NCBI GenBank assembly: GCA_947478785.1
Contig: CANJXI010000028.1
Span: forward strand, 1-41,881
Direction of reading: 5' to 3'
Origin: Caulobacteraceae bacterium
GTDB taxonomy: Bacteria; Pseudomonadota; Alphaproteobacteria; Caulobacterales; Caulobacteraceae
DNA: 41,881 nucleotides
Shown here: positions 33,321-40,415 of the stretch, in pieces
Numbering within the stretch: the stretch's first letter is position 1
Layout: each line of letters begins with the position of its first letter
Program-made: the position numbers and the translations under genes
Notes under the pieces: model-generated
Seen by the model: the letters and a program-made list of their open reading frames with translations, nothing else
What the model was told of the DNA's origin: nothing
Database searches by the model: none

Positions 33321-35002
33321 GCCTCGCGCATCGCTTCGGCCTCGGCCGCTCGGCGCAACACGGGCATGCGGACGGTGACGACAGCGCCTTCGCCCAGCGT
33401 GCTCTCGATGGTCATCTCGCCGCCGTGCAGGCGGGCGAAGGCGCGCACCAGGGACAGGCCCAGGCCCGACCCGGCCTGCCGCTGGTCGGCGTCGCCGGCC
33501 TGCTCGAAGGGGCGGCCCAGGCGCACCAGGTCCTCGGGCGCGATGCCGACGCCGGTGTCGGCCACCACGATCTCCAGCATCTTGCCAGACGCGCGGGCCG
33601 AAATCGTCACCGCGCCCCCGCGAGGCGTGAACTTGAGCGCGTTGGACAGCAGGTTGAGCGCGATCTGCTTGACCGCCCGGCGATCGGCCTCGGCCTCGAG
33701 GGGCTCGGGCGGCAGGGCGCCGCGCAGCTGGATGCCGGCGCGGTCGGCCTGGCCGCGCATCAGCCGCAGGACCGCGGTGATCGCCTCGCGGGCGTCGAAG
33801 TCCTCGCGGGCCAGCTCGAAGCGCTCGGCCTCGATCTTCGACATGTCGAGGACGTCGTTGATCAGCTCAAGCAGGTGGGCGCCGCTTTCGTGGATCAGCT
33901 CGGCGTATTCGGCGTAGCGGTCCGACATGGCCCCGAACAGGCGCTGCCGCATGATGTCGGAGAAGCCCATGATGGCGTTGAGCGGGGTGCGCAGCTCGTG
34001 GCTCATATTGGCCAGGAAGCGCGACTTGCCGGCGTTCTGCTGCTCGGCGGAATCGCGCGCCTGCTCCAGCTCGGTCTCGCGGTCGCGCTGGCCGCGGGCG
34101 TCGCGGAGCGCGGCGATCAGCCGGTGCGAGCTCAGCCCGCGCAGGGTCAGCACCGACCAGCCCCGCGAGTCGCTGGCCGGCGCCAACTCGATCTCGGCCG
34201 AACCTATGCTGGCGGCCCGGCGCAGCGCCTCCTCCAGGCGCGGGCGGTCGTCGGGCGCGACCAGGTCGGCGAGATCGCGATGGGCGAGGTCGCGGGAGCC
34301 AAGGCCGCCCGGGCCCTCGCCGAACGCCTCGATGACGCGGCCGCCGATGGTCAGGGTCATGAGCAGCTGCGGCTGGCGCTCCAGGGTCTCGCGCAGGTCC
34401 AGCTCGATATCGCGGGCCTGGCCGAGCGCGCCCCGCACCCTGCCCTGCAGGGCGACAAGGCCGGCGGACAGGCCCGCAGCCACGCCGCCCAGCGCGAGCA
34501 GGCTCATCCATACCGAAAGCGCCTCGACGGGCTTCGGGAGGGGCAGCAGCAGCGACCCCAGGGCGGTGAGCGCCGCGGCGGCGACGCCGGCCCCGGCGCC
34601 CAGCGCCAGCAGGCGGGGCCGGCCGAAGGCGGCGGCGGCCGCGAGCGGAGCCAGGCACCAGGCGGCCAACGGTCCGGCCACGCCGCCGGTCATCAGGCTG
34701 GCGGCCGCGCCGGCGAAGGCCCAGATCAGGATGGCGATGACGGCGGCGGTCTCCCCGCCAAGCGCGGCCAGGAGCGCGCCGAACAGGCCCGGCGCCACGC
34801 CGATCGCCAGCGCCGCCATCTCGGGCCCGGGCTCGAAGCCGCCCGGCCAGAGCATGGCTGCGCCCGCCACGGCCGCCGTCGCGGCCCAGGCCAGGTGCCA
34901 GCCCACCACGAACCGCCGCACCCCCGCAGGCGCATAGCCGTGGCCGCCACGTCCACTGGGAGTGGTCGGTGTCAAACCATAATCCGTGTACCGCCCGAAC
35001 AA
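33317..35002 (-). CDS. divJ: membrane histidine kinase, DivJ/PleC (PdhS) type
   Basis: A 561-residue sensor kinase. The N-terminal third (about residues 28-185) forms about six membrane helices; a PAS-like region follows (about 205-300), then a HisKA domain with FLANMSHELRTPLNAIMGFS and phosphoryl His335, and an HATPase with N box (LNLLSNALKF), DTGVGI and GSGLGLSL boxes. The H-box sequence with MRQRLFG...YAEYAELIHESG is the form used by DivJ/PleC/PdhS kinases, which act on DivK. The phosphoryl position is close to DivJ's His338. It starts with TTG and lacks a strong ribosome binding site. The DivJ assignment is likely, not proven: PleC and other PdhS kinases share the H-box. Confidence 0.68.
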   Translation of the reverse strand: MFGRYTDYGLTPTTPSGRGGHGYAPAGVRRFVVGWHLAWAATAAVAGAAMLWPGGFEPGPEMAALAIGVAPGLFGALLAALGGETAAVIAILIWAFAGAAASLMTGGVAGPLAAWCLAPLAAAAAFGRPRLLALGAGAGVAAAALTALGSLLLPLPKPVEALSVWMSLLALGGVAAGLSAGLVALQGRVRGALGQARDIELDLRETLERQPQLLMTLTIGGRVIEAFGEGPGGLGSRDLAHRDLADLVAPDDRPRLEEALRRAASIGSAEIELAPASDSRGWSVLTLRGLSSHRLIAALRDARGQRDRETELEQARDSAEQQNAGKSRFLANMSHELRTPLNAIMGFSDIMRQRLFGAMSDRYAEYAELIHESGAHLLELINDVLDMSKIEAERFELAREDFDAREAITAVLRLMRGQADRAGIQLRGALPPEPLEAEADRRAVKQIALNLLSNALKFTPRGGAVTISARASGKMLEIVVADTGVGIAPEDLVRLGRPFEQAGDADQRQAGSGLGLSLVRAFARLHGGEMTIESTLGEGAVVTVRMPVLRRAAEAEAMREA

Positions 35003-35142
35003 GCGGGGAGTTTAGCCCTCCCGGAGACGCGGCGTAAGGCTTCTCCCCCTCAGGGCGAAGCTTCAACTTCCAGGGGAAACGAATTCGTAAGCGGGCCAGG
35101 CGCAAACTGCCTGTCCTAGAAGCGAAGGCGCGCGGCCCTTTC

Positions 35143-35922
35143 ATGTCCCAGGCGGCCTTTCCCGCGACGATCTCTCCGCCGCCACGCCGCGAAAAGCGCC
35201 CGCGCAAGCGCGTCACGCGAGCCGATGTGCTGGAGGAGCGGAAGCGTTCGTTCCTTCGGCTGGTCAGCCACGAACTGCGCACGCCGCTCAACTCGATCCT
35301 CGGCTTCTCGCAGATCCTGGCCGGCGAGCTCTACGGCCCGCTGGGTTCGCCGCAATACCGCGAATACGCCGAGATCATCCGGGGCAGCGGCCAGAAGCTG
35401 CTGAAGCTGGTCAACCAGGTCCTGGAGATCGCCCGGCTGGAGACCCAGGCCCATGCGTTCGAGTCCAGCCCCGAGCCGCTGGAAGCCGCCATCGACGAGG
35501 TGGTGGGCGCCATGGGCGAGGACCTGGCCGCGCGGGGCGTGACGGTGCGCATCCTGGGCCGCGGGCGGATGCCCCTGGTGATGGCCGACGCCTGGGGCCT
35601 GCGCACCGTGTTGGCCAACCTGCTGCAGAACGCCCTGGTGTTCTCGCCGGAGGGCGGCGAGGTTCGGGTGCGCGCCAACGTCCAGGGCGCCAGCGTCGAG
35701 GTGTCCATCGAGGACGACGGCGAGGGTGTCGATGCGGCCGAGCTGCCCAGGCTGCTGCTGCCCTTCGAGCAGGGCGAGAACGCGCTCGTCCGGCGCGCCG
35801 AGGGCGCCGGCCTAGGCCTGCCGATCTGCGACCTCACCTGCCGGGCCATGGGCGGGCGCCTGAAGCTGAGTTCGCCGCCCGGCCAGGGGCTGACGGCGCG
35901 CGTGCGGCTGAAACGCGGCTGA
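35143..35922 (+). CDS. soluble sensor histidine kinase (HisKA-HATPase only)
   Basis: A 259-residue kinase core with no membrane helix or sensor domain: HisKA with FLRLVSHELRTPLNSILGFS (phosphoryl His43) and an HATPase with NLLQNALVFS, DDGEGVD and GAGLGLPICDL. The H-box helix (LYGPLGSPQYREYAEIIRGSG) is also of the PdhS type, so it may exchange phosphate with the same DivK-like partner as the divergent DivJ-like kinase. A basic, Pro-rich N-terminus of about 25 residues precedes it. It is followed by sufE after 43 bases. Without a sensor it may be controlled by a partner or act mainly as a phosphatase. Confidence 0.87.
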   Translation: MSQAAFPATISPPPRREKRPRKRVTRADVLEERKRSFLRLVSHELRTPLNSILGFSQILAGELYGPLGSPQYREYAEIIRGSGQKLLKLVNQVLEIARLETQAHAFESSPEPLEAAIDEVVGAMGEDLAARGVTVRILGRGRMPLVMADAWGLRTVLANLLQNALVFSPEGGEVRVRANVQGASVEVSIEDDGEGVDAAELPRLLLPFEQGENALVRRAEGAGLGLPICDLTCRAMGGRLKLSSPPGQGLTARVRLKRG

Positions 35923-35965
35923 GCCGGCGGTTGCGCAACCGGGCGGCCGCGCTTAAGTCGCCGCC

Positions 35966-36388
35966 ATGGCCGCCATCGACGCAGAATTGCAGGACCTGGC
36001 CGCCGAGTTCGACCTCCTGGGCGACTGGGAGGAACGCTACCGCTACGTCATCGACCTCGGCCGCGACCTGGCCCCCCTGACCGACGCCGAACGCTCCGAC
36101 GCCAACAAGGTGCGCGGCTGCGCGAGCCAGGTCTGGCTGGTGACCGAGCCGCAAGGCGACGGGACCCTGCGTTTCCGCGGCGACTCCGACGCCCATATCG
36201 TGCGCGGCCTTATCGCGATCCTTCTGCGGCTCTATTCCGGCCATCCGCCGGCCGAGATCCTCGCCTTCGACATCAAGGCCGCCTTCGACACGCTTGGCCT
36301 GTCCGGCGCGCTGTCGGCGCAGCGCTCCAACGGCCTGGCCGCCATGGCCACCCGGATCCGCAAGGACGCTGAGCGGGTGTTGGGCTAA
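35966..36388 (+). CDS. sufE: SufE-family cysteine desulfurase accessory protein
   Basis: A 140-residue sulfur acceptor that takes persulfide from SufS for iron-sulfur cluster assembly. The catalytic Cys52 is in KVRGCASQVWL, the hallmark of SufE; the length is normal. It is plus strand, 43 bases after the soluble kinase, and overlaps the convergent PAS-family gene by four bases. The rest of the Suf operon is not here. Confidence 0.95.
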   Translation: MAAIDAELQDLAAEFDLLGDWEERYRYVIDLGRDLAPLTDAERSDANKVRGCASQVWLVTEPQGDGTLRFRGDSDAHIVRGLIAILLRLYSGHPPAEILAFDIKAAFDTLGLSGALSAQRSNGLAAMATRIRKDAERVLG

Positions 36389-36870
36389 GCCGCGCGGATG
36401 CCGCTCGACTGGCGGTTGACGCCGACGACGGCGTCAAATCCCAGGATCATGTCGACCTCGCGCCCGTCGGCCGACAGCGGCAGGCGCAGCCAGAGGATCG
36501 AAAGATGCGAGGCGCCGCGCCAGGCGAGGTTGTGCATGCCCACGGCCGGCTTCTTGTCGGCCACCACCTTGCCGAGTTCGACCCGCCAGTAGTCGGCCGC
36601 GGCGGTGTTGTAGATTTCCGCCAGGCTGCGTCCGGTGATTTCCCGGCCGTAGACGCCATAGAGGCCGGTGCCGGCGAGGCGCACCCGGAAATCGACCGGC
36701 TGATGGCTTACGTCGATGAGGCTGACGGTGGGCAGCAGGCGCTTGATATGGGCCGGATCGAGATCCCGACGGCAAGGCAGCCGAGCTCCGGCCTTCCTGG
36801 AGGCCCAGTAGGCGAAGAGCTCCTCATGCGCGCGGGCGGCCGCGGCAGGGGCCCCAATCTGCGCCGACAT
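36385..36870 (-). CDS. PAS-domain protein (PAS_5 family)
   Basis: A 161-residue protein with one PAS-like fold (about residues 20-145): WASRKAGARLPCRRDLDP, then LLPTVSLIDV, VRLAGTGLYGVYGREITG and the strand WLRLPLSADGREVDMILGFDAV. This order is typical of the PAS_5 family common in alphaproteobacteria. It has no output domain and may signal through a partner. The ATG at 36870 is chosen over a TTG 18 bases upstream. Three GANTC sites (CcrM methylation targets) lie in the 70 bases before it, suggesting cell-cycle control. Confidence 0.82.
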   Translation of the reverse strand: MSAQIGAPAAAARAHEELFAYWASRKAGARLPCRRDLDPAHIKRLLPTVSLIDVSHQPVDFRVRLAGTGLYGVYGREITGRSLAEIYNTAAADYWRVELGKVVADKKPAVGMHNLAWRGASHLSILWLRLPLSADGREVDMILGFDAVVGVNRQSSGIRAA

Positions 36871-36895
36871 GTGCAGAAGCCCTACCAACTCGTTG

Positions 36896-36934
36896 GATTC
36901 ATTTGCGAATCAGTTATCGCCGATGTGGCGAATC
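36896..36934. promoter_or_regulatory. cluster of three GANTC (CcrM) sites
   Basis: GATTC at 36896-36900 and GAATC at 36907-36911 and 36930-36934 lie in 39 bases just before the PAS_5 gene. In Caulobacterales GANTC is methylated by CcrM and read by GcrA, so the cluster may tie this promoter to replication. Chance clustering is possible but unlikely in such GC-rich DNA. Confidence 0.5.
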
Positions 36935-37032
36935 TGCGGCAAGCGGAAAAGGGTTAACGAGAGACGATTGTCTGGAGACGTGTCGATCATGACGACGCGC
37001 CCAAGCCCGCGGGCCGGACCCCACAAACGGAA

Positions 37033-37054
37033 ACGCCCGCCAAGCGGCGGGCGT
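37033..37054 (-). terminator. mucR intrinsic terminator
   Basis: ACGCCCGCC (37033-37041) pairs perfectly with GGCGGGCGT (37046-37054) around an AAGC loop. On the minus strand it is followed by TTTCCGTTTG, giving a T-rich tail. It lies 50 bases after the mucR stop. Confidence 0.8.
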
Positions 37055-37103
37055 CCCGAGATCGTTGGCCGCGGCGGAGCCCGGGGCCCGCCGCCTCGAA
37101 AGA

Positions 37104-37523
37104 TCAGCGCTTCTTGCGCGGAGCCTGACGGCCGCCCTGGCCCAGGCCCATCTGCTTGGCGAGGTCCGAGCGCGCCTTGGCGTAGTTGGGGGCGACCATC
37201 GGATAGTCCTTGGGCAGGCCCCACTTCGCCCGGTATTCCTCCGGGCTCATGTTGTACTTGGTGCGCAGGTGCCGCTTCAGCGACTTGAACTTGCGGCCAT
37301 CCTCAAGGCAGATGAGGAAGTCCGGCGTGATCGAACGGCGGATCGGCACCGCCGGCTCCTTCGGCGCGGCTTCCGCGGCCTCGGCGCCCGACGAAATGCC
37401 CGCCAGGGCGCGATGGACGCTCTGGATCAGGCTGGGCAGGTCAGCCGCCGTCACGGAGTTGTTGCCCACATAGGCGGATACAATGTCCGCGGTCATCTCG
37501 ATGACTTCTGACTTCTCATCCAT
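37104..37523 (-). CDS. mucR: MucR-family (Ros/MucR) transcriptional regulator
   Basis: A 139-residue DNA-binding regulator. It has the N-terminal oligomer domain (EMTADIVSAYVGNN), a Pro/Ala linker, and the Ros-type zinc-finger-like domain (about residues 67-110) with CLEDGRKFKSLKRHLRTKYN and EEYRAKWGLPKDYPMVAP. Expected ligands are Cys72, then Asp75 instead of the second Cys, His85, but the last His is replaced by Lys89/Tyr90, so it may fold without zinc as reported for some Mesorhizobium homologues. In Caulobacter MucR proteins repress ctrA- and flagellum-linked genes. The ATG at 37523 is chosen; 37532 is also possible. A terminator follows at 37033-37054. Confidence 0.92.
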   Translation of the reverse strand: MDEKSEVIEMTADIVSAYVGNNSVTAADLPSLIQSVHRALAGISSGAEAAEAAPKEPAVPIRRSITPDFLICLEDGRKFKSLKRHLRTKYNMSPEEYRAKWGLPKDYPMVAPNYAKARSDLAKQMGLGQGGRQAPRKKR

Positions 37524-37762
37524 TCTTGTCATTCCATAGGAACCGCGCCGAACACGGACGCTGAAGTGATTCACAACATCAATAGCGAGGTCATTATACG
37601 GGACTCTCCGACCGCACAAGCACTCAAGAGCACCTGACGATCAGGAAATGCGCCGAATTAAGGTGGATTGCAGGTTTGACCTAAATTGATACATGGATTT
37701 GGGCCGAGTAAGAGAACCTCGCTCTACCTGAGCGGCATGGCAGCGCGCGGCGGCGCCTCAAG

Positions 37763-38647
37763 CTATAGAAATTCCGGCGCTTTCCAGTGCGGCCAGATAT
37801 CCGGAAGGTCGCGCGAGACACGGTCGGGATACTTCGCGGGCCGCTTCTCCAGGAACGCGCCAACGCCTTCGTGGGCGTCGCCCGAAGCGCCGCGCGCCTG
37901 CATGCCCCGGCTGTCGGCGCGGTGGGCTTCCATGGGATGGGCGGCCCCGGCCATCCGCCAGATGAGCTGGCGGGTGAGCGCCACCGAAACGGGCGCGGTG
38001 TTGTCGGCGATCTCGCGCGCCAGGGCGCGGGCCGCCGGCAGCAGGTCGCCCGGCGCATGGACCGAATGCACGAGGCCACGGTCGAGGGCCTCTTGGGCGG
38101 GAAAGACGCGGCCCGTGAAACACCACTCGAGCGCCGTCTGCGGGCCGACCAGATGGGGCAGGAACCAGGACGACGCCGCGTCCGGGCTGACGCCGCGCCG
38201 GGCGAAGACAAACCCATAGCGCGCCTCCGCCGAGGCCAAGCGGATGTCCATCGCCAGTTGCATGGTGGCGCCGACGCCCACCGCGGGCCCGTTGCATGCG
38301 GCGATCACCGGCTTGAGGCTGTCGAAGAGGCGCAGCGTGAGGAGCCCGCCGCCGTCCCGCTGCGTCCCGTCGGCCGCGCGCACCGCCATGGCTTCCAGCC
38401 CACGGGCGTCGAAGTCGAAAGTCGCGGGCCCCGCCGACAAATCCGCGCCCGCGCAGAAGGCCCGCCCCGCCCCGGTGACGATCACGCAGCGCACGGCGTC
38501 ATCGGCGTCCGTGGCGTCGATGGCGGCGATCATGTCGTTCATCATCCGGGCGTTGAAGGCGTTCAGCTTGTCCGGCCGGTTGAGGGTGATGGTGGCGATG
38601 CCCGCCTCCACCGAATAGAGCAGGGTCTGGTAGGTCGGCTGGGCCAT
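37763..38647 (-). CDS. enoyl-CoA hydratase/isomerase family (crotonase) protein
   Basis: A 294-residue crotonase. The oxyanion-hole segments are GAGRAFCAGADL (59-70) and CNGPAVGVGATMQ (118-130). The first catalytic Glu of classical hydratases is not present in the usual place, while Asp156 in GVSPDAASSWFLP stands where the second Glu would be; this is seen in PaaG-type isomerases and some hydratases. It should act on an acyl-CoA in fatty-acid or aromatic breakdown. It is divergent from a MaoC-type gene starting at 38802, a second CoA-hydratase-like enzyme. Confidence 0.9.
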   Translation of the reverse strand: MAQPTYQTLLYSVEAGIATITLNRPDKLNAFNARMMNDMIAAIDATDADDAVRCVIVTGAGRAFCAGADLSAGPATFDFDARGLEAMAVRAADGTQRDGGGLLTLRLFDSLKPVIAACNGPAVGVGATMQLAMDIRLASAEARYGFVFARRGVSPDAASSWFLPHLVGPQTALEWCFTGRVFPAQEALDRGLVHSVHAPGDLLPAARALAREIADNTAPVSVALTRQLIWRMAGAAHPMEAHRADSRGMQARGASGDAHEGVGAFLEKRPAKYPDRVSRDLPDIWPHWKAPEFL

Positions 38648-38801
38648 CGTGTTCTCCGCGTTTCGCCCATTCCGCAGTCCCTGGGCGACGGGACGTCAAG
38701 TCCGCGATCGCGCCGGGCGCCCTGTCTCCGGCCGCTTCGCGAGGGCGGCAAGGCCTGATAGAGGTCTGCCAAACGCGCCGCGAACAACGAGGAAGCCAAC
38801 G

Positions 38802-39251
38802 ATGAACCCCGTCGAAATCAAGGACCTGCCTGGACTGATCGGCACGGAGGTGGGCGTTTCCGACTGGCTGCTGGTCGACCAGGACCGGGTCAACAAGTTC
38901 GCCGAGGCCACCGGCGACTTCCAGTGGATCCACGTGGACGTGGAGCGCGCCACCCGCGAGATCGGCGGGACCATCGCCCACGGCTACCTGACGCTGTCGC
39001 TGGTCCCGTTCCTGGGCCAGGGCATGCTGCCGGTGAACGGCGTCGCCCGGGCCCTCAACTACGGCTCCGACAAGGTGCGCTTCCTGAACATGGTCCGGGT
39101 CGGCAAGCGCGTGCGCCTGCGCCAGAAGCTGATCGGCGCCGAGCCCAAGTCCGGCGGCATGCAGGTGAAGAACGAGTGCACCATCGAGATCGAGGGCGAG
39201 GCCAAGCCGGCCTGCGTGGCCGAGACGATCTCGGTCCTCTACGGGGCCTGA
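38802..39251 (+). CDS. MaoC-family dehydratase (R-hydratase-like)
   Basis: A 149-residue hot-dog-fold protein with the hydratase-2 motif: Asp39 and His44 in ATGDFQWIHVD and AHGYLTLSLVPFL. Such proteins hydrate (R)-enoyl-CoAs or serve polyketide/fatty-acid pathways. The ATG at 38802 has GAGGAAG ten bases upstream; longer upstream frames lack one. It is divergent from the crotonase. A palindromic repeat (39262-39387) follows its stop at once and may end transcription. Confidence 0.93.
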   Translation: MNPVEIKDLPGLIGTEVGVSDWLLVDQDRVNKFAEATGDFQWIHVDVERATREIGGTIAHGYLTLSLVPFLGQGMLPVNGVARALNYGSDKVRFLNMVRVGKRVRLRQKLIGAEPKSGGMQVKNECTIEIEGEAKPACVAETISVLYGA

Positions 39252-39261
39252 CCGGTGTTGT

Positions 39262-39387
39262 GCTCCCCCTTAGGGGGAGCTGTCAGCGAAGCTGACTGAG
39301 GGGGTTGAAGCCCGCTGACTCGGCGGATGGAACCCCCTCCGGCCCTTTGGGCCACCGCCCCCAAATCGCGCTGCGCGCCGGGGGAGG
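39262..39387. repeat. multi-hairpin intergenic repeat
   Basis: GCTCCCCC-TTA-GGGGGAGC (39262-39280) is a perfect hairpin. TCAGC-GAA-GCTGA follows, then GAGGGGGTT (39298-39306) pairs exactly with AACCCCCTC (39331-39339), and further GGCCC/GGGCC and CCCCC/GGGGG pairs follow to 39387. It lies between convergent genes and could end both transcripts. The GCTCCCCCTNAGGGGGAGC core resembles a dispersed Caulobacteraceae repeat. Confidence 0.72.
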
Positions 39388-39398
39388 ACAAGGGAGCC

Positions 39399-40229
39399 TC
39401 AGTCCGGCGAGGCGGCTTCTTCGGCGGAGGCGGCCTTGGCGCCGGACATCACGGTCTGGGCGGCCGTCACGGTCACCGGCGCGGCCGGGTCGCTGAGGAG
39501 CGCAAGAGTCTCGCGGATGTATTTGGCGTGGGTGACGATGCCGATCTCCAGCCGCTCGCTGTTGAGCTCGACCTGCTGGGTCAAGAGGCCCGCGATGAAC
39601 TCGACGTCCTCGCCGCCCGCCGCCCCCGGCCGGCGATGAGCCTGGTCGCTCATATAGACCGGCCCGCCGGAATTCCCCGGGAACACCGAGAAATCCAGCA
39701 GGAAGGTCGGGAAGATCTTGGCCGGCGCCACGGGATAGGACGCCACCCGCCCCGAGCGCAGGATCGGGAAGCCCGCCTGGTTGGCGGCCAGGCCGCGCGG
39801 GAAGCCCAGCGCCATCATCTCGTCGCCCGCCCCCACCTGGTACTTGGTGAAGGTGTCGTCGGCGGCCAGGTAGTCCACCGGGATCGCGGCCTTGGCGAAC
39901 TCCGCCGGCGCGGTGACGGTGATCGCGGCCACGTCTCGTGAAGGATGGTGGGTCCAGAGCTCGTGGCCGGCCTCGTCGCGGATCCGCAGCGGAAGCGGCG
40001 TATAGCTCCAGCTGCCGTCGGGGTTAGCGATCCGGTAGCCGATCCGGGCGTCGAGCTTGGGCATCTTCTCGAAGACGTGGTTGGCGGTGATCAGGACGGT
40101 GCGTGGCCGTCCGTCCGGGGTGGGCGCGGAAATCAGGAAGCCGGTGCCCACCGTGCGCGTGCCGTCGCCCAGCGCCTGCTCAAGCTGAACAGTAGCGTGA
40201 ATCAGATCCACGGACAGGTCCATGACCAT
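39399..40229 (-). CDS. trypsin-like serine protease without signal peptide
   Basis: A 276-residue chymotrypsin-fold protease. The triad is visible: His51 in LITANHVF, Asp99 in PSRDVAAI, Ser187 in FPGNSGGPV. There is no signal peptide or membrane helix, so it seems cytosolic, unlike DegP/HtrA proteins, and no PDZ domain follows; the last 40 residues are an Ala/Thr-rich tail. The ATG at 40229 is close to a GGGGG stretch. It is divergent from the oligopeptidase B-like gene. It may cleave a specific cellular partner; the target is unknown. Confidence 0.88.
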   Translation of the reverse strand: MVMDLSVDLIHATVQLEQALGDGTRTVGTGFLISAPTPDGRPRTVLITANHVFEKMPKLDARIGYRIANPDGSWSYTPLPLRIRDEAGHELWTHHPSRDVAAITVTAPAEFAKAAIPVDYLAADDTFTKYQVGAGDEMMALGFPRGLAANQAGFPILRSGRVASYPVAPAKIFPTFLLDFSVFPGNSGGPVYMSDQAHRRPGAAGGEDVEFIAGLLTQQVELNSERLEIGIVTHAKYIRETLALLSDPAAPVTVTAAQTVMSGAKAASAEEAASPD

Positions 40230-40260
40230 CGGAGCCCCCGACTAGCAGCCAAACCCCTCG

Positions 40261-40368
40261 CGTCTTCGCGCGACCTTCAATCTCGATTTCCCACAGTAGC
40301 ACCAGAGTGCGAACCATTCGCCAAGATGCGTCGGCGTCGCGCCCCTGCGCTCAAGTGACGCGAAGACG
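40261..40368. repeat. 10-bp inverted repeat in protease/peptidase intergenic region
   Basis: CGTCTTCGCG (40261-40270) recurs in reverse complement as CGCGAAGACG (40359-40368), in the 186-base gap between the two divergent peptidase genes. It could be an operator half-pair or chance; no named regulator fits. Confidence 0.3.
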
Positions 40369-40415
40369 GGCGATGCCGGCTTGAGCCGGGCGCCCCGGCG
40401 CCGCATCTAGCGCAG

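Noticed and set aside
33317-35002. Hybrid kinase (CckA-like) identity for the membrane kinase
   Set aside because: The protein ends after the HATPase domain and has no receiver domain, so CckA is excluded.
32438-35119. An 893-codon plus-strand open frame over the secreted protein and the DivJ-like kinase
   Set aside because: It is a GC-bias shadow; the kinase on the opposite strand has all expected domains in order.
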